From: Bacillota bacterium
GTDB lineage: Bacteria > Bacillota > Bacilli > Bacillales > Cytobacillaceae
NCBI GenBank assembly: GCA_023389895.1
Contig: JAEWDX010000324.1
Coordinates: 1 to 5,074 of the forward strand
Direction: 5' to 3'
DNA length: 5,074 bases
A program made the translations under genes and the position numbers. Below are positions 1 through 5,074 of the stretch, piece after piece; positions within the stretch are counted from its first letter, which is position 1, and every line of letters begins with the position of its first letter. Under the pieces are notes generated by a model, which saw only the letters and a program-made list of their open reading frames with translations, did not search any database and was not told the origin of the DNA.

Positions 1-733
1 CTTGTTCTAGTTTGTCGTGTACAATGTAACGCTCTAATCGTTTAAATAATTTTTCTTCTTGTTCCATCCATTTAACCAAAGTAAGATCAGGTTGTTCGAT
101 TGGACAACTATCATTAACGGATTTTCGTGCAAGAATAGAAAACTCTTTAGTTGTAGGAAATCCTTTATCAATGTATGGCTCAATTAAGGTGTCTAACAGC
201 ACTGAATCAGGTTCTTGTATTTCAATGCCCATTTCTTCTAAGATATAGCGAACAGCAAAATCTACTTTCGGGTCATGTCCATCAACTATTGATTGGAAAT
301 TAAAATTAAAACTTATTTCATCATTTACTCCAAATAGCCATAAAAGTTGATTTTCAAATGTAGAATCAGCTTTCACCACGATCATATAAACTTGATCATT
401 GGGTCTGATGGCTACAATTAATAGATCACCTTCTTGAGCCCAGTCGATTACTGGATTACTCTTAAAGTATAATCTCCATTCAGTACGTGTAGGGTGTTTT
501 TCTCTAGCATCATACCATGTTACTTTTCCTTCTTCAGAAATGCCTTCGTTTTCATCTCCAAGCCAGACAAATGTAACTGGATAATCATTTAAACGCTCAC
601 TTCCAAGTAAGTTGCGAAGGGGTTTACTTCCATTAAACTCATGTTGATTTGACCTTTGGATGTCAACTTCTACCGAACTAAGTTTTTTAATGGCTATTCC
701 TATAAAGTATTGTGAAAGAAATCCTTTTTTCAT
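1..733 (-). CDS. EcoRII-family type II restriction endonuclease, N-terminal 244 residues (gene continues past the left edge)
   Basis: Predicted to cut unmethylated DNA at the site protected by the neighbouring methyltransferase. The frame is open from ATG 733 to the window edge without a stop. Residues 1-140 resemble the EcoRII N-terminal effector (DNA-binding) domain, with the segment VTWYDAREKHPTRTEWRLYF at 71-90 and QLLWLFG at 129-135. From about residue 185, FPTTKEFSILARK and a basic/acidic helix resemble the start of the EcoRII C-terminal nuclease domain. EcoRII is about 400 residues long, so the PD-(D/E)XK-type catalytic residues should lie off the window and activity cannot be judged. 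The start has SD AAGGA (748-744) ten bases upstream. An ATG at 744 opens only a four-codon frame whose TGA overlaps the real ATG. It lies 66 bp downstream of the methyltransferase on the same strand, so the two are probably co-transcribed. The family call is from recall of the EcoRII pattern and gene context, not a search. Confidence 0.85.
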   Translation of the reverse strand, partial: MKKGFLSQYFIGIAIKKLSSVEVDIQRSNQHEFNGSKPLRNLLGSERLNDYPVTFVWLGDENEGISEEGKVTWYDAREKHPTRTEWRLYFKSNPVIDWAQEGDLLIVAIRPNDQVYMIVVKADSTFENQLLWLFGVNDEISFNFNFQSIVDGHDPKVDFAVRYILEEMGIEIQEPDSVLLDTLIEPYIDKGFPTTKEFSILARKSVNDSCPIEQPDLTLVKWMEQEEKLFKRLERYIVHDKLEQ

Positions 734-758
734 TTTTCCAACATCCTTGAGTTAATTT

Positions 759-807
759 TTAGGTCAATGCCTAAGAAAAAAACCCAATATTAAATAATAT
801 TAGGCAT
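759..807 (-). promoter_or_regulatory. Intercistronic segment able to form two alternative hairpins between methyltransferase and endonuclease
   Basis: In transcript order, ATGCCTAA (807-800, containing the methyltransferase stop codon) is perfectly complementary to TTAGGCAT (774-767). The TTAGG part of the latter (774-770) can instead pair with CCTAA (763-759). The two pairings exclude each other. A T7 run lies in the loop of the first hairpin. The endonuclease SD (748-744) is just downstream. A regulatory role is inference. Confidence 0.35.
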
Positions 808-2095
808 GTTCTAGGATTTTAAAAAAATCAAGTTGTTTGTTCTTATCTAGTGAAGTGTCTTTCATAGCTCTAAGAATATAAGGAAGCATAAATTGGGCGA
901 CTGCCTCAACTACTGGAAGAACAACGGAATTTCCGAATTGTTTGTATGCTTGTGTATCAGAAACTGGAATTTGGAATGATGCTTGTCCTTCTCGATCAAA
1001 TCCCATCAATCTAGCACATTCTCTAGGTGTAAGTCTTCGTGGATTTTTTCCGTCCTGTTTAATTAAAATTTCTGACCCATCTTTATAATACCTAGCAGAG
1101 AGGGTTCTTGCAACATCATTTGGACCATTTAGCCCATAACCAAAGCCATTCCCTTTTAGCCTATGTTTTTCAGCATATCCTTGTAAATAACTCCAAAGTT
1201 TATCACTAAGAGTATATTTATCTACTACTTTTCCTGTTTTTTCATCAGTAAAAGGGAACTCTGGAGCCTCACTACCATCTTCAGGATGTAAGATTGATTT
1301 CAATTTTGGACCACTTAAAGGATTTTTGAGTATAAAATTGTCGAAAGAAAACTCTAAATTATCTCGGAATCCAACAATAAAAATACGTTCTCTGTTTTGA
1401 GGAACCCATCCTTTTGCATTAATGACTTTGTAATCGACATTATAACCTAACTCCTCTTTTAATGTCCTCATGATTACTTTAAAAGTTCGGCCTTTATCAT
1501 GTCCAACTAGGTTTTTTACATTTTCAAGTAGAAAAGCCTTTGGACGGTGATATTCAATCATCTGAGCCACATCAAAGAAAAGCGTTCCTTGAGTATCATC
1601 TCTAAAACCATGTGGCTTTCCAAGTGAGTTTTTCTTTGAAACTCCCGCAATAGAAAAAGGCTGACAAGGGAATCCAGCTAATAAAACATCATACTCTGGC
1701 ATACTTTCTAGATCAACGTCTCTAATATCACCAAGTATTTCATGAGAACACTCGTAATTGGCTTGATACGTTTTCCTACATGCAGTATCCCATTCACTGG
1801 TAAATACACATGCTCCACCGATTGATTCAAAAGCACGTCTAAGCCCGCCTATCCCTGCAAATAAATCTATAAATTTAAAGTTGGGTGTTTGTGCATTGTA
1901 AGCATTGGTTTTTGGATCTGCAATTATTTTTAGTGTTTCTATAACTTGTGTGCTAGGAAAACTTTCTCCTTTTTCCCACCGATAAATGGTTCTTTCACTT
2001 TTTGAAAATAGTTTGGCAGTCTGTTTAACAGAATAACCAGTTTTTTCCCTTAAAATGGAAAATTCATTGAGTTTATTTTCCTTCAATTTTATCAA
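800..2095 (-). CDS. DNA (cytosine-5-)-methyltransferase, Dcm/M.EcoRII-like, with N-terminal helix-turn-helix
   Basis: Transfers a methyl group from S-adenosylmethionine to C5 of a cytosine, protecting host DNA from the adjacent endonuclease. Of 431 residues, about 11-58 form a Cro/C1-type HTH (VKQTAKLFSKSERTIYRWEKG). The m5C motifs follow: I FIDLFAGIGG (75-84), IV GFPCQPFS (141-148, catalytic C144), VI ENV (191-193), VIII QNRER (233-237), the target-recognition region (about 241-350), IX RRLTPRECARLMGF (353-366) and X QFGNSVV (386-392). The segments AGVSKKNSLG, GTLFFDVA and RTLSARYYKDGSEILI are near-identical to E. coli Dcm as I recall it, so a CCWGG or related CCNGG target is inferred. The first possible start is TTG 2095, with no well-spaced SD. 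TTG 2086 has GAGAG nine bases upstream and may be the true start. M.SsoII-type enzymes use a comparable N-terminal HTH to repress their own gene, which is plausible here. It is the first gene of the operon. Confidence 0.95.
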   Translation of the reverse strand: MIKLKENKLNEFSILREKTGYSVKQTAKLFSKSERTIYRWEKGESFPSTQVIETLKIIADPKTNAYNAQTPNFKFIDLFAGIGGLRRAFESIGGACVFTSEWDTACRKTYQANYECSHEILGDIRDVDLESMPEYDVLLAGFPCQPFSIAGVSKKNSLGKPHGFRDDTQGTLFFDVAQMIEYHRPKAFLLENVKNLVGHDKGRTFKVIMRTLKEELGYNVDYKVINAKGWVPQNRERIFIVGFRDNLEFSFDNFILKNPLSGPKLKSILHPEDGSEAPEFPFTDEKTGKVVDKYTLSDKLWSYLQGYAEKHRLKGNGFGYGLNGPNDVARTLSARYYKDGSEILIKQDGKNPRRLTPRECARLMGFDREGQASFQIPVSDTQAYKQFGNSVVLPVVEAVAQFMLPYILRAMKDTSLDKNKQLDFFKILEHA

Positions 2096-2122
2096 CTCTC
2101 TCGTTTCTAGTTTTCGCTGGGA

Positions 2123-2141
2123 ATGATTTTGACATAATCAT
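2123..2141. promoter_or_regulatory. Candidate operator for the methyltransferase HTH
   Basis: ATGATT (2123-2128) and AATCAT (2136-2141) form a perfect 6-bp inverted repeat with a 7-bp spacer. It covers most of the -10 box and the expected transcription start of the methyltransferase promoter, where a repressor would block transcription. A wider pair, TTGAC (2129-2133) and GTCAA (2162-2166), also brackets the promoter. Binding by the methyltransferase is inferred. Confidence 0.35.
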
Positions 2142-2166
2142 AACAAATAGAACGTATTTTCGTCAA
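2137..2166 (-). promoter_or_regulatory. Sigma-A-type promoter of the restriction-modification operon
   Basis: Read on the minus strand, TTGACG (2166-2161) and TATGAT (2142-2137) are separated by 18 bp. Each matches the consensus at five of six positions. A run of nine A/T pairs (2172-2180) lies just upstream of the -35 box, where an UP element would sit. Transcription should begin near 2130, giving a leader of about 35 bases. Confidence 0.65.
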
Positions 2167-2232
2167 TGAGTAAAAAAAAATACTTTGTTCAATGTGAAAT
2201 AGAGATTGTTTTATCTATATAAGAGGTTAAAG

Positions 2233-2238
2233 TATAAT
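2233..2238 (+). promoter_or_regulatory. Possible -10 box for the small plus-strand gene
   Basis: A perfect TATAAT lies about 50 bases before the ATT start at 2289. The -35 region at the right distance (TTTATC, 2210-2215) is poor, so an activator or a weak promoter is likely. The spacing to the divergent methyltransferase promoter is about 70 bp. Confidence 0.3.
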
Positions 2239-2288
2239 TTGTTTATGAGAAGCAGCAGTAATAATATAAAGAATGGCGAGGGGATACT

Positions 2289-2579
2289 ATTAAAAAAATA
2301 ATTATATATGGATATATGTCCGAAGAAATAGACCGTAAATTGGAGGAAATGAGGGCATATATAAAAAAACGGAATTGGTCGCTCGTTGAAGCAATTTTTG
2401 ATTATATTGGGTCATGTGAAGGTTTATTTAATTTATCAGAAAAATTAAAGGAGATTGATATTATTCTGATTTACGACAGTAGTAATATTTCAGATGAATT
2501 TAGTTTAGATTTCTTATATCAATCAGCACGAAGTGAGAATGTTGAGATAAAGGAGTTTCGACTATGCACCGACATTTAA
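2289..2579 (+). CDS. Small degenerate serine-recombinase-like protein, probable ATT start
   Basis: The protein has 96 residues if it starts at ATT 2289, or 87 if it starts at ATG 2316. From the ATT it begins KKIIIYGYMSEE, continues KLEEMRAYIKKRNWSLVEAIF, and has IDIILIYDSSNISDEF near the middle. This follows the N-terminal resolvase-domain pattern: first strand ending YxRVS, the LEExRxY helix, then DxxLVYxLxRLSR. The serine of YxRVS is kept (YGYMS), but its arginine is Tyr and both arginines of RLSR are Asn and Asp, and no DNA-binding domain follows. Recombinase activity is therefore unlikely. SD GAGGGG (2278-2283) is five bases before the ATT, no ATG/GTG/TTG exists in frame between the preceding stop (2262) and ATG 2316, and ATG 2316 has no SD. 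The first strand would be lost from the shorter form. Function unknown. It is transcribed away from the restriction-modification operon. Confidence 0.6.
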   Translation: MKKIIIYGYMSEEIDRKLEEMRAYIKKRNWSLVEAIFDYIGSCEGLFNLSEKLKEIDIILIYDSSNISDEFSLDFLYQSARSENVEIKEFRLCTDI

Positions 2580-2756
2580 TAGGTAAATAACAATCGATTT
2601 TATTTTTTATATTCAGTACTTGAACAATGACTACAATTAATATTGGGCAACTATGTCAACTGTTTCATTCCACTTATCAAATATATATTATAGTATTGAT
2701 GTCTATGCTGATAGGTAATCCTCATGAGAAGTAGGAACATACAGGATCACAAAAAA

Positions 2757-2794
2757 AGAATATCCACTTAGCCCCAGTTCAAAGTGGATATTCT
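2757..2794. terminator. Intrinsic terminator, 13-bp perfect stem, stronger on the minus strand
   Basis: AGAATATCCACTT (2757-2769) pairs perfectly with AAGTGGATATTCT (2782-2794) around a 12-base loop. On the minus strand the stem runs directly into a T-run (2756-2751). On the plus strand TGC precedes only TTTT (2797-2800). It could end transcripts from the small plus-strand gene and act as a second stop for the peptidase transcript. Confidence 0.75.
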
Positions 2795-2861
2795 GCTTTT
2801 ACACTAATAAGAAAAAGTAAATATTTATAGATCATTTGAATGAGTTTGCAGTTACTCTTGT

Positions 2862-2875
2862 TACGGTGAACCGTA
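2862..2875. repeat. 14-bp palindrome TACGGT-GA-ACCGTA
   Basis: A perfect 6-bp inverted repeat with a 2-bp centre. It sits in non-coding DNA between two terminators with no obvious promoter at the correct place. It has the size of a dimeric-regulator site, but no regulated gene is visible. Confidence 0.3.
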
Positions 2876-2899
2876 TCATAAATAGAGGCAAAATAATAG

Positions 2900-2972
2900 A
2901 AAAAGGATAGCTTAGACCATTGAACTGCACCCAATTGGGAGCATATCTCATATGGTCCTAGCTATCCTTTTT
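2900..2972 (-). terminator. Long nested terminator hairpin of the M2 peptidase gene
   Basis: AAAAAGGATAGCT (2900-2912) pairs with AGCTATCCTTTTT (2960-2972). After a 2x2 mismatch, GACCAT (2915-2920) pairs with ATGGTC (2952-2957). The 31-base apical part contains the near-palindrome TGCACCCAATTGGGAGCA (2926-2943). On the minus strand the structure begins two bases after the peptidase stop codon and ends in TTTTT, as expected for an intrinsic terminator. It is larger than a terminator needs to be. Confidence 0.75.
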
Positions 2973-2974
2973 TT

Positions 2975-4573
2975 TTACAAATTAATTTTTGCCTGGGTTT
3001 TACAATAAACATCAACAAAGTGGGCAGGGTTTAATTTTTCACCCGTTACACGGCCAATTTTTTCATTCCAGTTATAAAGGGCAGCTGGTTTGAAGAATTG
3101 ATTGATGAGCATTTCTCCCGTTTCTTTTGTGAAAAATTCAGGAGAAATCTTCGTTTCAATATGACGAAGAAGCTGTGCTGCCATTAATTCTCCAAGTAGA
3201 TAATTTTGGTAGTAAACAGGTGCGAGTGTAAAATGAATTTTTGCAGCCCAATCGGGATTATCAGTTGCATCAGGAGGAGTGACTAGCTGAACTTCATTTA
3301 CTGTTTTCCACCATAAAGCGTTTAAATCTTGATCGGGATTTTCGTACAGTTCTTTTTCAAAAAATACAAAGGTAATAATCCATCTTGCTGCAATAAGCAT
3401 TTGTAACTGTTGGTACTTTTCTAATTCAGGAGCAAGTCCATTTATTGTTGCTTCATCAACTTGTAAGAAGCGCTTTAACCAACGAGGGTCTTTGCCCATT
3501 TTTCCAAATAACATCGCGATCGATTCGGTTGTTAAGGTATGACTTACTGTACGTAATCCGAATGGAAGACTAGAGTCTACATATTTGAAGTAAGCCGCAT
3601 GGCCAAACTCATGTAGGTTCGTTTCCATCCAATACGAATCTTCCATTAAGTTACAAAGGACACGAACGTCACCTTCGCGGTCAATATCTGTGCAAAAGGC
3701 TGTTGGGTTTTTCTTTTCTCTAGGGAACAAATCGCTTTTTGCATATAGGTCATCAATTTCGATTCCCATTGAGTTAAACGTATCTGTTGTTATTTGGACA
3801 ATATCCTTCCCTTGGTAAAAAGGATCTAGATTGGTTGAATCAGATGGTGGTGCCTCTTGGAAAAAGGGATCGACATAATGCCAAGGGCGTATATCCTCTG
3901 GATTAATCCCAAATCTAGTTGCTAAGCGTTCATCTAGTTCTTTCTTCATCGAGCGATAGGCTTCATCTGATTGAGCAATAAGTTTGTTGAAAATAGCGAA
4001 TACCTCGTCACGGTCAAGTTCTTGAAGAGCAAAGCCCATTTGATGATGGTTATCATAACCAAGTAGCTGTGCAGCTTCATTGCGCTTCTTCACAAGCTCA
4101 AGCAGGTCTTTTTCTACGACTTTACCAACTTCCTTACTTGCAGACCATACTTTTTTGCGTAATTTTTGGTCATCACTATTAACCAATATCTCTCGAATAT
4201 CATTGGCAGAATACTTCTTTCCATCCACTTCAGGTAAGTACGTGTTAAATAATAAATTTAGTTCAGATGAGCGTTTTGATAAATCAGCAATCACTTCTTC
4301 AGGGAGTTGGTTACCTTCCATTTCGTTTAGTAGAAGTTGAAGCTGGCGTTTTTCGATCTCCGTTAAGTTTTCCGTTGCTAGAAATTGTTTTGTTTTCTCG
4401 TATGTATCTTTTGAAGAGAATAAAAGATTGTATCGAGTTTCAGCTTCACTTAATTTAGCAGCCCACTCAGGGTCTCCAGTTGTTTGGGCCATCCAGCTTG
4501 ATTGGGTCCCAGCTTTAAGTAATACTTGCATTTGGTCATTGATATCTTTTAAAAATGTTTGTAGTGTTTCCAT
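2975..4573 (-). CDS. M2 family (ACE-like) zinc metallopeptidase
   Basis: A 532-residue peptidase of the gluzincin (HEXXH plus Glu) class, predicted to cleave peptides in the cytosol. No signal peptide or membrane segment is seen. Zinc ligands are in HEFGH (H321, E322 as catalytic base, H325) and E350 in TTESIAM, 25 residues after the second histidine. The segment H447-F-x4-Y454-Y455 mirrors the His...Tyr pair that binds substrate in ACE (HxxxxxPYxRY). RPWHYVDPFFQEAP (about 229-242) and FCTDIDREGDVRVLCN (about 293-308) are typical of the bacterial branch as I recall it. M3 oligopeptidases share the zinc-site spacing, so the M2/M3 boundary is the main doubt. ATG 4573 is chosen over GTG 4582: the stretch GAAAGGTAGTGAT (4590-4578) matches the anti-SD complement at 11 of 13 positions and would overlap the GTG. 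A hairpin terminator follows the stop directly, so the gene looks monocistronic. Confidence 0.9.
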   Translation of the reverse strand: METLQTFLKDINDQMQVLLKAGTQSSWMAQTTGDPEWAAKLSEAETRYNLLFSSKDTYEKTKQFLATENLTEIEKRQLQLLLNEMEGNQLPEEVIADLSKRSSELNLLFNTYLPEVDGKKYSANDIREILVNSDDQKLRKKVWSASKEVGKVVEKDLLELVKKRNEAAQLLGYDNHHQMGFALQELDRDEVFAIFNKLIAQSDEAYRSMKKELDERLATRFGINPEDIRPWHYVDPFFQEAPPSDSTNLDPFYQGKDIVQITTDTFNSMGIEIDDLYAKSDLFPREKKNPTAFCTDIDREGDVRVLCNLMEDSYWMETNLHEFGHAAYFKYVDSSLPFGLRTVSHTLTTESIAMLFGKMGKDPRWLKRFLQVDEATINGLAPELEKYQQLQMLIAARWIITFVFFEKELYENPDQDLNALWWKTVNEVQLVTPPDATDNPDWAAKIHFTLAPVYYQNYLLGELMAAQLLRHIETKISPEFFTKETGEMLINQFFKPAALYNWNEKIGRVTGEKLNPAHFVDVYCKTQAKINL

Positions 4574-4577
4574 ATGT

Positions 4578-4590
4578 ATCACTACCTTTC
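4578..4590 (-). promoter_or_regulatory. Extended ribosome binding site of the M2 peptidase gene
   Basis: On the minus strand GAAAGGTAGTGAT agrees at 11 of 13 positions with GAAAGGAGGTGAT, the complement of the 16S rRNA 3' end. The last base is four bases before ATG 4573. This decides the start and excludes GTG 4582, which lies inside the site. Confidence 0.7.
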
Positions 4591-4607
4591 AATATTTAAG
4601 TATCACA

Positions 4608-4616
4608 ATAGTAACA
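4608..4616 (-). promoter_or_regulatory. Possible extended -10 promoter element of the M2 peptidase gene
   Basis: On the minus strand TGTTACTAT fits the TGN-TATAAT extended -10 pattern with two mismatches in the hexamer. TTTAAC, 16 bases upstream, is a poor -35, which an extended -10 can tolerate. Transcription would start near 4601, leaving a leader of about 28 bases. An AT-only palindrome (4659-4676) lies further upstream. Confidence 0.35.
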
Positions 4617-4682
4617 TTATTAGGTATTCGTTAAAGATATTCTTAAACCTTTAAAAGCTTATAAAATTTTTTATAATTGGCT

Positions 4683-4724
4683 ATGGTGTCAGTCACCATT
4701 AAAAGACAAAATGACTATTTTGTT
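4683..4724. repeat. Two adjacent small inverted repeats, candidate dispersed intergenic element
   Basis: ATGGTG (4683-4688) pairs with CACCAT (4694-4699) across TCAGT. Six bases later ACAAAAT (4706-4712) pairs with ATTTTGT (4717-4723) across GACT, extendable by a G-T pair. Neither hairpin is followed by a clear T-run. The compact paired arrangement resembles dispersed intergenic repeats of Bacillales, but repetition cannot be tested in one window. Confidence 0.35.
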
Positions 4725-4950
4725 CATATTAGGAGGTATGACCATTATCCTATTTTTAATTAAGAATGTAAGCGTCAAATATTCCCCACCTATTTACAGA
4801 TCGAAGGGGAGTATCCAATGATTGTTCCTGTCATACTTTTCTTTATATGTACCTTCTAAAAAATTGATGAAAGAGGTCTGAAATGATGATTTTACATTCA
4901 TTTCTAATTTCTTATGGAATTTATAATAATCACGAGCAAGAAATTCGAAA

Positions 4951-4976
4951 GAGGCTGGGACAAAAGTATTTTAGCC
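4951..4976 (+). repeat. GAGGCTGGGACAAAA intergenic element
   Basis: GAGGCTGGGACAAAA (4951-4965), with GGCT (4953-4956) complementary to AGCC (4973-4976), lies directly before a terminator. From memory, this sequence recurs next to terminators in many Bacillales and Lactobacillales genomes. Its role is unknown to me. Confidence 0.4.
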
Positions 4977-4981
4977 AATAA

Positions 4982-5038
4982 AAAAACCGAACTATTTTAC
5001 GAAGCTACAATTAAGTACTTCGTAATAGTTCGGTTTTT
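4982..5038. terminator. Bidirectional intrinsic terminator
   Basis: AAAAACCGAACTATT (4982-4996) and ACGAAG (4999-5004), separated by a TT bulge, pair with CTTCGTAATAGTTCGGTTTTT (5018-5038; 21 bp in all). TAC/GTA can extend the stem into the loop. The stem is GC-rich in the middle and has a T5 tail on the plus strand and a T-run on the minus strand, so it can stop transcription both ways. No gene it serves is in view. It could end a minus-strand gene beyond the right edge. Confidence 0.7.
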
Positions 5039-5074
5039 ACTTTCTTTGTACGTTGTTTCTCAATATATCATTCG

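Larger units (their letters stand above)
2580..2974. other. Intergenic region between convergent genes, no gene seen
   Basis: All frames are broken by frequent stops. The longest open stretch (about 2821-2908, plus strand) lacks a start with an SD and ends inside a terminator stem. The region holds two hairpins (listed separately) and a short palindrome at 2862-2875. Nothing recognisable lies in 2580-2750. Confidence 0.6.
4617..5074. other. Non-coding region upstream of the peptidase, no convincing gene
   Basis: No frame longer than about 33 codons has both a start and an SD. The region holds two adjacent inverted repeats (4683-4724), a 13-codon hydrophobic micro-ORF (4818-4859), a GAGGCTGGGAC element (4951-4961) and a terminator (4982-5038). 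No gene begins before the right edge. Confidence 0.55.

Noticed and set aside
2821..2910. Open plus-strand stretch encoding a protein-like string that ends in the terminator
   Set aside because: It follows a stop at 2818 and has no start codon with an SD. The short length and the end inside a hairpin stem point to chance.
4080..4340. Plus-strand open frame of 86 codons
   Set aside because: It lies entirely antisense inside the M2 peptidase gene, has low-complexity serine/phenylalanine-rich translation and no SD. It is a shadow of the peptidase coding frame.
4267..4634. Two overlapping plus-strand open frames of 63 and 68 codons
   Set aside because: They are antisense to the 5' part of the peptidase gene and overlap each other, with no recognisable protein features.
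4659..4676. AT-only palindrome TTATAAAA-TT-TTTTATAA
   Set aside because: It has no GC pairs and no T-run placed for termination. Such palindromes are common by chance in AT-rich DNA.
4738..4821. 27-codon frame after AGGAGG at 4731-4736
   Set aside because: The SD is only one base from the ATG, too close for use, and the peptide has no recognisable character.
4883..4981. 32-codon frame with AGAGGT upstream
   Set aside because: Its C-terminal third is read from the GAGGCTGGGAC element, so the frame is more likely fortuitous than a gene. No conservation evidence is available.
1..5074. CRISPR array, tRNA or rRNA genes
   Set aside because: No evenly spaced direct repeats and no tRNA- or rRNA-like conserved segments were seen on either strand.

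Overview
The window looks like a low-GC Gram-positive chromosome, most likely from the order Bacillales. It is AT-rich, with strong Shine-Dalgarno (SD) sequences, sigma-A-like promoters, many intrinsic terminators and a Bacillus-type M2 peptidase. The species cannot be named from the sequence alone.

Left part (1-2170, minus strand): a type II restriction-modification operon of the EcoRII/Dcm class. The promoter (2137-2166) drives a cytosine-5 DNA methyltransferase (800-2095) with all the core m5C motifs, a Dcm-like target-recognition segment and a helix-turn-helix at its N-terminus. The gene for an EcoRII-family restriction endonuclease follows 66 bp downstream, starts at 733 and runs off the left edge, so its catalytic half is not visible. 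The methyltransferase protects the host DNA that the endonuclease would cut. Its N-terminal HTH and a palindrome over the -10 box suggest that it represses its own promoter. The intercistronic gap can form two mutually exclusive hairpins.

Middle part (2170-2975): a small plus-strand gene diverges from the operon. It encodes a shrunken serine-recombinase-like protein that keeps the fold signature but not the catalytic arginine motif. Its best-supported start is a non-standard ATT codon at 2289. About 400 bp of non-coding DNA follows, with two strong hairpin terminators between the convergent genes.

Right part (2975-5074): a cytosolic ACE-like (M2 family) zinc metallopeptidase on the minus strand, then about 500 bp upstream of it without a convincing gene. 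That stretch holds two adjacent small inverted repeats, a 13-codon hydrophobic micro-ORF with a good SD, a GAGGCTGGGAC intergenic element and a bidirectional terminator.

The restriction-modification operon and the peptidase are functionally unrelated. The operon, next to a decayed recombinase-like gene, looks like an accessory insertion beside a housekeeping-type gene. I do not see a wholly new system. The most notable points are the possible self-regulation of the methyltransferase, the alternative hairpins between the two cistrons, and the ATT-initiated recombinase-like protein.
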